A stretch of DNA of 64,000 bases from Craspedostauros australis (GCA_026770025.1 JAMXDE010000013.1:372001-436000), one strand, 5' to 3'; counted from the first letter of the stretch, positions 22,201-32,907 are shown. Made by a program: numbers and translations. Notes: generated by a model from the sequence alone, not told the origin.

Positions 22201-23465
22201 TTTGTCCGCTGCCGGTGTTGTTGTTGATACTGCGTGCGCCGATCGTGCTGATCCTGATGAGAGTCATAATCTGATTCTCTGTCGCTATCGGTGTCATTGC
22301 CATTGCCGTTAACGTTGCGTTTGCCATTGTGCCGTGATGGATCGACGCTGTGGCCCGCGTTGTCGATATCGTCGTTCTCCTGTGCTTCGAGAAAGTCCTC
22401 TGTGCGCAAGAGGAGATCCTCGTACTTGGCCTGCTTCCTGGCGAGCTTTTGGAACTCCTTGAGGATCTTTGGTTTGACTGGGACCTCCATCTGCGCGTCG
22501 ATTTGACCATGCTCGTTGATCATGTCCTGTATGAGTTTCGTGACATGGTTGTACTTCTTGCTGTGCTTCGTATAGAATTGCTCCGCCGAGTCGAATCCTT
22601 GCTCGGCGAAGAAAGCTTCTGTGAGGGGAGACGAGTTGGAGGACATGGTGGGGAAGGTGTCGAAGCTGTGAGTGGAGAGATTGAAGGATGCATTGGAATC
22701 GAGCGTGAGCCGGTTGTTGGCGTCCGGAGGGCGGCGAGCGTTCCTGTGGGATGCCATTTTTTCGTCCGACGAGTCGGGATCGTCGGCGCTATGATTGAGC
22801 TCTTCCACCATCTCATCCTCGTCTTCGTCTTCGACATCCTCGTCGTCGTGGGTGTCACCAAGACGGGTGTCATCGTCGTCATCATCGTCGGCGGCATCGT
22901 TGCCTTCAGTTTCGTCATGAACGAGATCCACCATGTATTCTTCCGTGTCCTCGTGGTAGTCACCGTGGTCAGTCTCGTAGATCTCGCTTTCAAACGAGCT
23001 TTCGTCATCGGCCCGTTGCCTCCCGTTATCGTGGTCCCCATTGCGACCATTGCGACCTTTGCGGTCATTGTTGCTGTTGGCATCCGCGTCGGTGTCGATG
23101 TCGCTATCATTGTCATGATGATGATCGCCACCCTCGTCATCGTGGTCATCGTAGTCGTCGTGATCATCGTGATCTGTATCATCCATCCCTTCCATGAGAT
23201 CCTCCAACTCCATGGACTCCTCTTCGGAGGAGGCCCCTCCGTTGCTCGCCGTCATCTGCTGACGCCGTCGCTCAGCCTCTGCCTCCGCTTCTTCGGCAGC
23301 CTGGCGCTCATACTCCTCCAGCTGCTGGATGTACTGGTTGCGTTTCGAGGTGTACTTCTTGTAGAGCTTCTTGTCTTGGATGGTACCGTCCTCTCCATCG
23401 ATCAGCTCATCCAGCAGCCGTTCCACCTTCTCCAGCTTGGCTTCCAGGACTTCGTAGGACTTCAT
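19209..23465 (-). CDS. Large coiled-coil repeat protein (1418 aa)
   Basis: Function unknown. About seven copies of a 45-50-residue helical repeat are separated by long disordered acidic, Ser/His/Asn-rich linkers. The best copies read KKYEKVQKLIAELEKS followed by SKEYKQYCIKRKEYES, and KKHEKVQHLIAKMEKT followed by SREYRKYCLKRKEYES. Others begin at the initiator (LEAKLEKVERLLDEL) and near the C-terminus (LEKKLKKVEKLLKKE). The spacing of Leu/Ile/Val in a basic-acidic background predicts coiled coils, so a scaffold or filament role is plausible. The C-terminus carries a Ser/Ala run from TCATCGTCG-like microsatellites. No enzymatic or membrane segment is seen. ATG at 23465, one uninterrupted exon of 4.26 kb. 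A 397-codon plus-strand frame over the 5' end is a by-product of the acidic repeats. Confidence 0.8.
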   Translation of the reverse strand: MKSYEVLEAKLEKVERLLDELIDGEDGTIQDKKLYKKYTSKRNQYIQQLEEYERQAAEEAEAEAERRRQQMTASNGGASSEEESMELEDLMEGMDDTDHDDHDDYDDHDDEGGDHHHDNDSDIDTDADANSNNDRKGRNGRNGDHDNGRQRADDESSFESEIYETDHGDYHEDTEEYMVDLVHDETEGNDAADDDDDDDTRLGDTHDDEDVEDEDEDEMVEELNHSADDPDSSDEKMASHRNARRPPDANNRLTLDSNASFNLSTHSFDTFPTMSSNSSPLTEAFFAEQGFDSAEQFYTKHSKKYNHVTKLIQDMINEHGQIDAQMEVPVKPKILKEFQKLARKQAKYEDLLLRTEDFLEAQENDDIDNAGHSVDPSRHNGKRNVNGNGNDTDSDRESDYDSHQDQHDRRTQYQQQHRQRTNEDDHPHEISIRSISHSQANEADNGAPSSSRSMQRRHVSNNSNKATKAKLKRQMTPEQIKTYRKKYEKVQKLIAELEKSNKTRSKEYKQYCIKRKEYESILHNAATANDDFDNGSENDDIDDNVEHRNTPIDRYAMNGSSNVAKQSQHQPDDNHDDDDHDEQRHQQLVQSKEYITYQKKHEKVQHLIAKMEKTRQTNSREYRKYCLKRKEYESMLNKLEAEQSRSTTRKSSAAPSDKVTGTPTIANRKAMQSPISPLPSASQSSPRSKSSRSPKNHRPPNTISITSPSTGSFTAPSKPASTPKKPKHSKDILQKKLAKCHKQLKSCSASDYKKIQLKIKQYKDEIQWYENDNDSRNDDDDDDDDMNQLQQHLQKHHSQRSLLNPEQSNGHSPNRPNTNANAHTEVRGQAQTSQTPFQKRNGRNEQNEKEDADDDYVATQYAPYLGETIQYKPHSTRSLNDDSTLLSPTESVIRHKLASRQKEALRNTDTNSKTPNTKAITTASHTATSITSSSSSKHNNSSSNNSAANPRNPDILQPPKRSTGEAAVVQTISPEVERPTEQFDAQKANYQQTLILLQKKLSKVDKLMKQMEKSATMNRKKFNSYQTKRDEYMERILECEQWLEENEELEKEAKRMLALAEQGEIVQNRLNLGDAMMDDCKGSHEHEYDDDCHDDGQYDDDESYCDEEERSAEEHKSIPHVHQSKSMPTSKKPQYRPHYGNDISHSNNGDDDDGIDDHAGTPVKPFSFSTIASETLSPLHQAHKIEILPGLPDIDDEDEETEYDDVHETKNSTTSIQQPKHSLPMLEKKLKKVEKLLKKEGMKPKERRKLQIKRKEYESQIDAVLQLQEEHEHGMLDDNDGNSGYDEKQDQAAARAHHTNGDPAVQREDEVEIDSDEDEDEVEVEDGAEFYEEEDDVVLDSGDESIVEMTERTIEDDYDEVEIIDARSSSSSSSSASSSSSSSASSSSSSLSSSSASSNSTGIGFELANPQDVIGVSH

Positions 23466-24705
23466 GGCTGTCCACCTGTATGGTCGATGCGCGAGCGCCA
23501 GCTGCGGGTACGAATACGATCACGAATAGGAGTACGAATATGAATACGAATCCGTACGTATGAATAGATCGTATTCTATTATATGGAATAATATTATCGT
23601 GTGAGAGGCAATTGCACGATGTACTAGCTCTCGTGGATGGTATTATATTCTATTAGACCAGTGCATGTACCACACACTTCAGCAACATCAATGCTGTTCT
23701 TGCGCCAACGAGTATGATAGCTTGTGTCTGGCGCTTGCGTGTTGGGATTGCCTCTGGTGGCGCCGATTCTGGTACGCGCCTCATGAAGGGTGGTTTCGCG
23801 CCTTGTGCTGTTTTGCGTTCTCCCCTTTTCTGCACTCCACCCTCCCACGCTCCTTTCTCGTCGTGTCCGTGGTCCGTTTGCGAGGGAAGTCCGCGATTTG
23901 GTTTGACTTCGCCGTCTGTCATCTCCCCCACCTTCACTTCACCACCAACGACACGTTCCTTTTGTTCCGATTGTTCGCGTTGATCTTGCTGTTGTTGTTG
24001 TTGTTCACTCAATCACGGACGGAGAAAAGGCAATCGCGTCATGGAGCCGAGTGCCAACACTGACTTTGTTCTTCGCCGATGTCTTGCGGTCGGTCGAACA
24101 CGCTTCGGTTTGGGTTCGCCAATGTTCATGACCGGACCACGATCAACATCAATCACCAACGACAACTTCTGTAAAAGACTAAAACTGTACCCTACTGTCA
24201 CCACGACAATCATCCTTCCACGTGTCATATGTTTTAGTCGTGGATAGTGTTCATTTGTGACGCGCCAAAAACGGTGAACGTGACGCAATCCGCGCTGTGG
24301 CATTGCTGTGCCGCTCCTCTTCCACACGACGCAGAGATGCAGAGAGAAGTGCCAATCACAATCATCATGCAATGGCATCGGCCAATACGACTACTACTTG
24401 TTCCCAACAGCTCCTTGCATCTTGATCCATTTGTAATTCTCCACATTTATCGGCTCTAGTCGGAGCAGGATCCATCACACCATCACTTGCAGTCCACTGT
24501 TCAGACACAAACACGTACACGAAACAATCCCGTCGTCGTCGGCGGCGTCGTCGAAGCGAGTTCGGACAAGGTGCCAGATTGTGCACGCACACCATTTGCT
24601 CTTTTCAATGCAACGGAGCACTCGCAGAGGACTGTGATACTCTTTGCTACGACTGCGAATCCGCCGCCAAGCATCAGTCTTCAAAAAGAACAAGAACCTA
24701 TAGCC
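23466..24705. promoter_or_regulatory. Divergent intergenic region
   Basis: The region between the starts of the leftward coiled-coil gene and the rightward LEA2-like gene. It must contain both promoters. A 119-codon minus-strand frame at 23653-24012 starts with TTG and lacks an early ATG, so I do not call it. Nothing else is recognised. Confidence 0.4.
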
Positions 24706-25653
24706 ATGCCGGCAATTCTCGCCCTCCTGTCGTGGTCCATGTTTGCTGGCTTTTCGGGCAGCGGGTTGGCCTATCTCGCCAAGATCCGGTTGCCCGTCTA
24801 CAACTTCCAGATCCAGCAATTCCCTACCCTCGTGCGAGACAAGGCATCAACGTCCTCCCTCCTGCCCGCCTACTTTGCGCGCATCGGGGCCAACATCTCC
24901 CTCACCAACGACAACTTCGTCCCCATTGACGTGCACGCCATGTCCATCCAACTCTACTACCCCACCTGGTCCAACACCTTGCCCAAGCAGCAGTACTACC
25001 GCATGGCACACATTCGGGATGAGCGGCAGGAGTACAACGATCCCCTGTGGAAGATTCAGTCTTCCAGCACCGACGTTGACTTTCATGCAGAATGGAACAC
25101 GGACGTGGCCAAAACCACCACCACCAACAAAAGCAAGGGCAAGGGCAAGAGCATCAACGACAGCAAAAATATGACGCAAGAAGATGCTATCCAGTATTTC
25201 ATTCAAAAAGAAAAGGACAAGCAGGAGAAGTTGCAAACGCGCCGACGGCGAAGAGAAAAGGACCAACAGCAGCATTCCATGGCCCCGTCGCTCAACGCCT
25301 CCGCGTCGGACGCGACGTTATGGAAGATACCGGCGCGCGATCAGTTCTCTATCCAGGATCACGTGCTCGTCGATCATCAGATGAGTGTAATGGGTGTGCC
25401 GAGGTTGCTGTATGATCTCATCTTTGTGAATCGCGGCGCTCACATCCACGTGCCCAGTTCCGGCGTGCTTCACATCAAGGCGTTGGGCGCGCCCGCCACA
25501 GTGGGGATCGTGTGCGATAACATCTTCCATGTGTGGTCTTTGACGATGGAAGGATACACCTGCGATCTGGCGGGTCTGCCGCAAGTGGGCGGCTGGAGCG
25601 ATCCCGCTGCGTACTTTGCGAAGATCGAGCAGAAGCACTACATTATCGTGTAG
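24706..25653 (+). CDS. LEA2-like single-anchor membrane protein
   Basis: A 315-aa protein from the first in-frame ATG; the frame is open further upstream but begins with TTG. It has a short hydrophobic N-terminal anchor (ILALLSWSMFAGFSGSGLAYL). A region resembling the LEA_2 / NDR1-HIN1-like fold follows: FARIGANISLTNDNFVPIDV and AMSIQLYYP match the usual pattern of a beta strand with N-x-N-x-x-P-I. The second half of the domain (VPRLLYDLIFVNRGAHIHV to the C-terminus) is separated by a charged insert rich in Lys, Thr, Arg and Gln. The fold is usually membrane-bound and exposed to the lumen or outside. Similarity is judged by eye and the assignment is tentative. No partner is evident from the neighbours. 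Confidence 0.6.
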   Translation: MPAILALLSWSMFAGFSGSGLAYLAKIRLPVYNFQIQQFPTLVRDKASTSSLLPAYFARIGANISLTNDNFVPIDVHAMSIQLYYPTWSNTLPKQQYYRMAHIRDERQEYNDPLWKIQSSSTDVDFHAEWNTDVAKTTTTNKSKGKGKSINDSKNMTQEDAIQYFIQKEKDKQEKLQTRRRRREKDQQQHSMAPSLNASASDATLWKIPARDQFSIQDHVLVDHQMSVMGVPRLLYDLIFVNRGAHIHVPSSGVLHIKALGAPATVGIVCDNIFHVWSLTMEGYTCDLAGLPQVGGWSDPAAYFAKIEQKHYIIV

Positions 25654-26175
25654 TGTAGAGCACCGTATGTACGGGCAGAACAATGAACGTGATCGATCAC
25701 TCTACTGTGGCCGTATTGCGCGAAGCTATCACAATCATGAAGGGCACGGTGCATCCTAATCCGTGCGAGTCCTTGTACGTCCGCACGATATGATACAATT
25801 GACATCGACAACGCTCACCGTCCCAGTATTCTGGTTCATCAGTCATGACACGTGCGCCTTGGTACAATCCCATCTGAAATATAATAGAATAGCTCGTAGT
25901 GCAAGAGACAACATGTTAATATTGTGACAACTCAGAAGAATGCAAGCGCACCGTAAGATCAGAGTAGTCGCATCATGAAAAATAATATTATGCTCTAGAG
26001 AGTAATAACTTGTAGTATTACGGCACTATGCGAGTATTCGTGCCGCGGCCCCCACCTTGTTCATGCATCGTCGGGGTGTCAGGTCAACGGAGGTTGTGAA
26101 CGGGACGCCAAATGCACGAGATTACCATGTCATAGCAGCTCGTGATTTTCGTATTGGTAGACACTAAGACGATTC
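25654..26175. other. Convergent 3' intergenic region
   Basis: Holds the 3' ends of the rightward LEA2-like gene and the leftward three-exon membrane protein gene. AT-rich patches near 25980 could serve polyadenylation. No gene seen. Confidence 0.4.
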
Positions 26176-29100
26176 CTAAACGGTTGGATTATTGTACGTG
26201 GGAAGGGTGTTGATGTGCGTCGCTGATCTTGCTGCCGTTGTGGCGCCTTGGCCTCCTCCTAGATGTGGCTGAGTTATTTCTGAGGATAGGTAGGGGTGGT
26301 CGTCCGTGGCAGTGTCGTGGAAACCACTGGGATCAGCGGCCACATCCGTCTCCTCGTACGGGTAGCACCCGCAGCAGGCAGTCAATCGTGTCAAGGATGA
26401 TTGCTGCGATTCCGTCGTCCTCCGTAGCGGTTGGAAGCTGTTTGTGACGAGGCAACGGAACGCAATGCAAAGGCGAGTAGGTCGGAGCGTGGAAACAGAT
26501 TGGATGGTTATTGTCAGCTGCAAGTGGAAGATGGCAGCTCGCAGTATACTCGCAGTTTGGTCGCAACAACAATCCAAATCGCAGAAGGACGCATCAAATT
26601 CTTGTCTGTGCCAGCTTCCCCAAAGCTGTGCAACGCGGCAAAAATATGTGCACACATGCGCCCACGCATTTGCACCCCACGTCAACAACACGGCACAGCA
26701 CAACGCAGGACGATACGCACCTGACTTCTCCGAACATGGGAATGTTGGTGACCCCTTTGCCTTGCACGGAGGTCCATCCGTCCCTTCGCTTCCATCGCAG
26801 CTTTCGCGGGTGGACCGCTGCCTGACCACCGTAGAGCAGAAGGCGGCCGTACTCGTCACGACTGACAACCCAAGCGCCCATGCCCAGGAGCGTCACGACC
26901 ATCGGGGCCAGGATGACGACGAGGAGCTTGGTCTCGATTTCCATGGGTATAGCCATCGGAATGACTTCTCCCAGGATCACGACCAACACCATAGAAAGCA
27001 GGGCCGAGAGGGAGTAGAGGTTGCCCGCTGTGAGTTGCGACTCCGTGAGTCGGAAGTATCCCACCTGATGGCCGTGGATGATGTAGATGAGGGAGCCTGA
27101 GCAGATGGCGAGGACCGAGACGACGGGCGCCACGATGTACCTCCACCGAATGACGTCGTCGAAGCCGAAGTCGACCTTGAGGACTGTGAATATCATGCCG
27201 CCGAATACGAGCACCCAGCAGAGGACTCTGACGAAGTGCTGTGTCTTGCAGACGATGCCATCGAGGATGCCACCGATGACGATGATCCAGAGCGGGAAGA
27301 ATGCGGCGCACAGCGACATCCTGTTGTGGTGGATGAGTCTGAGGTAGAGGAGGATTTCGAAGAGGAAGAAGCCGAAGGAGATGCAGCCGGTTTTGAATCC
27401 GAATTTGAGCGATCTCTGCAGCAGCGGCAGGTACTCCGTTCTGTCGAGGTGGTCCCTGGAATCCGGACGCTGACGCGAGTCGTTGGCTTCCGCGATGAAC
27501 AGCGAAAGCGCCTTGGCGGACATGATGTGGCACCAGAAGAGACCAACATGGGACAACCATGACGGCATGAGGATGAACCAGAATGGTAGATGCGGGAGCA
27601 AACGCGTCCATCTCGACATGGCGAACAGCACGGTCATGGCAAATCCGACAGAGACAATTAGCTGTGTGTGCAAAATGACAGTGCGTGTTGAAGGTGTGTT
27701 CGTGATATTGCAACATCCAGATATGTTGTTGTGCGTTGGGGGAAGTGGGTTGTGGAGGTACGGTGAGAATTTGGCGATGAGAATATCACGTTGGACTCAC
27801 GCAAACAAGAGCCGAACGAATGAGGACATGTGGATGGACACATGCACACATGACACAATACATCACGCTGTCATTGACACTGCGTCCAACACTCACCCAC
27901 GTCTTGGTCAACGGCTTGAGGACCTGCAACGCTGCCTTACGCACAGCGTAGACGTCCTCCGGGATTTCCATGAGGGGCGGCATGCCGTGACCATCGTCAC
28001 CGTCGCCATCCCCACGACCATCGCCACCTCCTACAGCAACTGCGGAACCGTTCGCGTAGTGTTGTCGCGACTGTGGCATGGAATAGTTCTGATCGTGGGA
28101 CTGGTGATGTGGATCCGAGATGGAGTCATAGTACTTGTATCCCGATGCAAAGCCTTCTGCATCACCGTTGCCGTTGCCAGCACCACTTCCAGAGGCTGTG
28201 GCAATGTGTTCATCAGGTACTGTTGCGCTGTTGGCAATGCGATTTGGCCCCACGACGACATGCTTTGTTGGCGGTTGATAAGTTCCGTTTGATCGAACGC
28301 GCAAAGTGGTACGATCATTGCTTTCGTTGGTCTTCCGCAAGTGTCGCGACTGCTGTTGTTGTTGCTGTTGCTGCTGCCTATGGTGTGTTTCATTGTTCGA
28401 ATGGCCGTTTTCATGGGCGTGATATGCGTGCGCATACTCATACTCATACTCGTACCCGTGTTCGTCGTTTGTGCTGTTGTTGTTGTTCTGTTTGGCTGAC
28501 ATGACCGCGTGCGACGTTGGCAGTGATTGCGGCTGATTGGTGGTCATTGTGTTGGATGGGGCGGCGAGGTTGAGGTTTATGTTATCAACATCGCTGAAGA
28601 CGGACACGGAGGAGAGTATGGGGGCGTTGCCGATGGGCGCACCGATGACGGCATTGTCGTTGCTGATGGCGCTGTCGTTGGCATTGTCACCGCCTCGATC
28701 ATTGGGCGTGTCTGCGTTGTCATTGCTGCGGCTGTTGGCGTTGCTCAGAGAGTTGTCTGCGTTGTCATTGGTGTAGTTGCTGTTGTTGCTGTAGTTGCTA
28801 TTGCTGTTGCCAATGACTGGATTGATTTGTTCTGCGGAACCGGTTGCTGGGACCCTGAGAAGGCTGAGAGAGTTGTTGCCGATGGCGGGATCGTTCGAAT
28901 GATCGTGGTGATTAGCAGTCGGTTTTGGAGGAGAGTGGTTGTTGGCGACGGTTTCAGACTGTTCACCCTGAAGCAGGTGATGGTCCATCCTCTGCGAGAA
29001 CAGCAATGGTGACGATGACGAAGTTCTTCCTTTGCTGTAGCCGTTGATGGTGCTTCCGTAGTCACGCTGCTGCTTGATACTGTCTCGGATGCCCCCACTG

Positions 29101-29468
29101 ACAGGGTTGCTGGTGCTTGCGACTGTTCTGGGCGTCGGTGAGCGTCTTCGGATGCCTGCTGCTCCAACTATTGAACTACTACTACTGCTGCTGCCGCCAA
29201 TGCTGCCGTTCGCCTGCGTCGGAAGCAGCGGATCCGACTCGCCAACCGAGCGGTTGACAAAGCCCCTGTCTTCGTGCTTGGCTTTGACCCTGACTTTGTC
29301 CTTCGCTCTGTACTTGTCTTTGTCTTTGTCGAAGGAGGAGGAGAGCAAAGCCAGCGGAGAAGATGGACGAGAGTGCGAACGCGATTGCGAAGGGACCCGA
29401 CGCAAGCGGTGCTCGAATGGAGCAGGAGCGGAAGCAGAGGTCGTCGAGGATCTGGACAGCGATCTCAT
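26176..29468 (-). CDS. Three-exon multipass membrane protein, TMEM185-like
   Basis: The predicted coding exons are 29468-27897, 27661-26721 and 26437-26176, giving 924 aa. Both introns are GT-AG: 27896-27662 (GTGAGT...CACACAG, phase 0) and 26720-26438 (GTGCGT...AACAG, phase 2). All three frames join without a stop. The first exon is a long disordered region rich in Ser, Asn, His and Gln with an acidic dileucine motif (ESDPLLPT), a known endolysosomal or vacuolar sorting signal. It ends in a conserved-looking stretch (IPEDVYAVRKAALQVLKPL) that runs into the membrane part. Exon 2 encodes about eight hydrophobic segments, with FFPLWIIVIGGIL recalling the TMEM185 / Fragile-X-F-associated family. 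Exon 3 is a short polar tail with CCGCYPYEE. The gene model is strong; the family assignment is moderate and the role unknown. Confidence 0.7.
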
Positions 29469-30895
29469 CTGTCGTCCCGGTCAGGGAATGCTCCGTCGTT
29501 GTCTGGTGCGGTGTTGAGGAAGGAGTACGAGCGTGGTGCACCCGTATGCTGAGTGCACTTGTACTTGTACTTGCGCTTTACTTGTACTTGTGCTTGTCGT
29601 TGCGCTCCTATTAGTGCGAGCTACGAGCAACTAGTGGTCATGCAGTGCGCCTTCACTTCGTGTGACTGTCCGCGCGGCTCCTCTGCGAGCAATTGGAGTG
29701 AGTATAGTGTGAGGAGACTTTTGCGACAATCGATGATGGCAATCGACAATCGACAATGACAAGTGATGAACGATCGACGCAATCTTATGCCTGTTTGCCT
29801 GTCCGAATGGGTTGGACGTGGGACTCAGCGCAAGGTTGTTTTGGTCGGATGACTTTTTCGCTGAGAATCTCAACCTGCGTGGCCCTTTTTGCTGTTGTGT
29901 TTGCGTCTTTGCTGCGGCTTTGCGCGGGTGCTCGTTGCCTGTCTTTGTTGTCGTTGCGGTTGTCGATGGATGTGCAGGCACTTCGTTGCTATCGTGTGCA
30001 AGTATCGATGCACATGCAACTCCCTTCCGCAATTCCTCTCGCTGTCTTTTTCTTCGTCTTATTCTTCTCGGAATTCGTTCGCTTCGAGTGTAATGCCGCG
30101 CGGATGCATGCAACACAAAAGGTGGTGTGGGATGATGTTGATGGCGGAGGAGCGAGGTCGGAACGAAGGTCCTTGTCGCTGAGGGCGCGTTTGTCAGTGT
30201 AGATCGGCCGCATGGGTGGCTGCACTTGCTTCTTGTGCACGCTTCAGCACGATGTCCTTGTCCTCATTCTGGGCGCGAAACACGGCAGTCCTTGCTGCGC
30301 GCATTGGACCTGTTTGCACGTTGCCGGAAAATTTCACGCTTCGCGGCAGCGTTAACCGCGACGAGGTGCCTGCCTTGCTCGTCATTCCTCACCACCTGAT
30401 CAAATGGCGGGAAGCGCAGGATCGTGTCCGTTGTGGCAGCTTGTGATTGGTCGAATTTGGCTTGCTACCTCGCGTCGGAACGCTCCACTATCCCACGATC
30501 ACAAGTAAGACGTGTCCTACATACAGTTTTGTACATAGTGTTCATGGAGACTCCGACTCGCAATGACACAAAACGTGTCGCTACGACTCTATCGTCGCGC
30601 CTGTCATCTCACACCCCACCAAAACAGATTTTCAAAACCAGTTTTGTCTAGACTATCAATCGTGCATAGAGAGGTGGGAGAGACGGAAAACGTCAAATCT
30701 ACCACTGCATGGGAAATGATGCACCAGTACATACTATCCCTTCATGACCCAGAGATAATTACACTATTATATCGTTTATCTCGACACCATGTTAAATTTT
30801 GAACACGTTTGTCCTACCACGGCCTACGTGAAAACTAAATCTGTACCATCGTTTACTAGTGCTATCGTTGGGAACCACTGAAATTATGTTTTACC
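29469..30895. other. Intergenic DNA, upstream of the three-exon membrane gene
   Basis: The part next to 29468 should hold the promoter of the leftward membrane protein gene. Frames here begin with GTG or TTG and show no domain. No gene is called. Confidence 0.45.
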
Positions 30896-31920
30896 TTACT
30901 TCAACACCTTCCATGGTAGATACCCCCAATGTTCCTTGCAGAAGTGGACTTCGCACAAACTGAAGATCCGTTTGACCCTTTTTGGAGTGTTTCTTTCGAG
31001 GCCAGTAATTTTATTTGTGGCCCCCAAGCAGCAGCAATATTGGCAAAGTCGTTGCTTACCATCCTTGTCGATTATGTGTCCGTGGTCTTCATACACCCCA
31101 TGAACATATCCTCGCTTAGTTCTGGTTGGGTACTGCTCATCTTCATCCTTGTTCATATCTCCTGTGGGATTCTCCCTGCCTGTTGGCAAGTTCTGTGATT
31201 GGAAGCCTACGATCGTGGAAGACGGTGTTGGTTGATATTCGTTCTGTTTGCTATTTCATTAGTTGAGCACTCTAATCCTCTTGGTGTCTCCGTTCTCTTG
31301 CCCAATGCTCTTGGCACGTTAATATGTTTTGTAGATTGGGTCTCCAACTATGAGTTGGTGTGAGAGATGCTCTCTTGCTGCTATTTGTATTCTCTCTCTC
31401 TCTCTCTCCATATCATGTACTTGCATGACACTATACTTCTCGTTCGATGCGTATTCCGCATTCGACACTCCTTTCATTCAGTACTGTCTTCTACTCCAAG
31501 AGTACTTACCATTTGAACTTCATCTCCCGTATCCATGATCCTGATGTCCTTTGGTCATCGGATCTTTGCCTCCTGCTCTGACCTGGAGACAGATGTCGAC
31601 GTGGTGACACGATGACATCCTGTCAACGTCAGTAGGCGTCCTTCTGCTCTCCAGATGTCATGTTCCATTGGTGATGCAGTAGTCTGTCAGATGATATCGT
31701 CATCTGAGGTTTAGTTGGGAAGTACCTTGAGATTCGCTTGGTACCATACGTCTCCATTGATGGATGGATGGACGATATTTCCAATTCTCTCAGAAATCGT
31801 CGATTGGAAATTTCCTCCAGAAAGTCTGCTCATTTTCGTGTGTTCCATTTCCACTGTAATTCTGACAAATCACAGCATACTATTGACACGAATGTAGTTG
31901 TACCGTTCGTACATGAATAA
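30896..31920 (-). pseudogene. Decayed transposase-like tail, downstream of the MULE exon
   Basis: On the minus strand this stretch carries broken coding segments. At the low-coordinate end is an open segment with a Cys/His cluster (RLCQYCCCLG, then SLCEVHFCKEHWGYLP), of the kind found as a zinc-binding tail in cut-and-paste transposases such as piggyBac. Upstream segments read GDPIYKTY-stop-RAKSIGQENG and MDTGDEVQMVSTL, again interrupted by stops. Near 31740 lies the YFPTKPxxT block shared with 8930-9230. The segment could be the ruined 3' half of the MULE gene that lies next to it on the same strand, or a separate element. A (CT)n microsatellite at 31391-31408 interrupts it. Confidence 0.4.
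31391..31408. repeat. (CT)n microsatellite
   Basis: Nine dinucleotide units inside the decayed transposase region. Confidence 0.9.
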
Positions 31921-31974
31921 GAGATTAACAGGTGAACGATGCACATATACACGTACATGTCGACATATACTCAC

Positions 31975-32907
31975 ATGTACATCTCGACAGATGTGGTACA
32001 TGCAACACGTGTGAGTGATGCCCCATCCTACCAACATCGTTTGCACTTCGCCACTCTCAAGGCCCTTCGCACCATCGCTCATGAGCAGGCGCACGTTTGG
32101 AAAGCTGTCCCTCACATGATCAAGGAACCATTTCCAGTTGCTTGCTGTTTCAACAGGGAGAATGCCAAACGCAAGAATGACGAGTTGGCGTGATGCATCA
32201 TAAGCAGTCAGGAGGCACATGTAACCCTTCACTGCAGATCGAAGGTGAGTGGCATCCACACACACCATGCCATCGAAATGAGAGAATGTCTTGATGCTTC
32301 CACCAGGTGCACAAAAGACGTGGCGCAATTGCATTCCATCGTCACCATTGATGTCACCTTGGACTGGACCAATGTCAACCTTGTACGCTCCTCCACTGTC
32401 TTTCTCGGCCAAAGCACCGATGTAGGACCGAATCAATTTGCACTCAGCCAAGTGCTTCTTGATTGTAACTCCTTTGTCCCTGATGATATCGTAGAGCTGC
32501 CCCTTTTTCAGCGTGATGGACAATTCGTTCTTGATCATGTTGCCCAGTTGCTGACGTCCACCCGCAGCAGGAACTTGATACTTCCCAATGATGTCAGTCA
32601 TCTCGTCCAAGATGGCAGTTTTGTAGCTTGCCTTGCGGGTACATGTGCCCTGACAAGCATGGCCAACGAAGTGCGTGATGCGGACCCCTTTGCCATTCTT
32701 CAAGAGACGAGCATGGCAGTCGAAGGGACAGTCGGTAGCATCAGAGCACACGAGCTTGATTGCATCGCCTGACCTCTTCTTTTGAATGTATCCGGCACCA
32801 GCAGGCAAGCTGTGCGACAATACAGCCGCACAAACATGAATGAAGTCCACTCCTTCCTTTTCCGCTCCCTTTGCAAGGGTGATGAACGATTTGCTGTTGC
32901 TGGACAT
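31975..32907 (-). CDS. Mutator-like (MULE) transposase, N-terminal exon
   Basis: This exon encodes 311 aa from an ATG at 32907. The N-terminal part has a Cys/His DNA-binding-like region (CSDATDCPFDCHARL ... HFVGHACQGTC, residues 54-89). It is followed by the MULE transposase core: VDATHL with the first catalytic Asp at 218, GYMCLLTAYDASRQLVILAF, SNWKWFLDHV, the second Asp in LLMSDGAKGL (278), and THTCCMYHICRDVH. The third acidic residue and the rest of the domain are missing from this exon. A canonical donor (GTGAGT at 31974-31969) follows in phase 0 and suggests that further exons existed. The downstream DNA is full of stops, so the element is probably dead. The function would be cut-and-paste transposition in the nucleus. 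Confidence 0.75.

Noticed and set aside
22350-23543. 397-codon plus-strand frame, rich in Val and Ile
   Set aside because: It is the antisense of the acidic Asp/Glu/His-rich coding part of the 1418-aa gene. The reverse of GAT/GAC runs yields Val/Ile-rich frames.
23653-24012. 119-codon minus-strand frame with a Gln run
   Set aside because: It starts with TTG, has no ATG near the start, and shows no domain. Probably chance.
29631-30385. Frames of 60-160 codons upstream of the three-exon membrane gene
   Set aside because: Start codons are GTG or other non-ATG, frames overlap on both strands, and no domain is seen.
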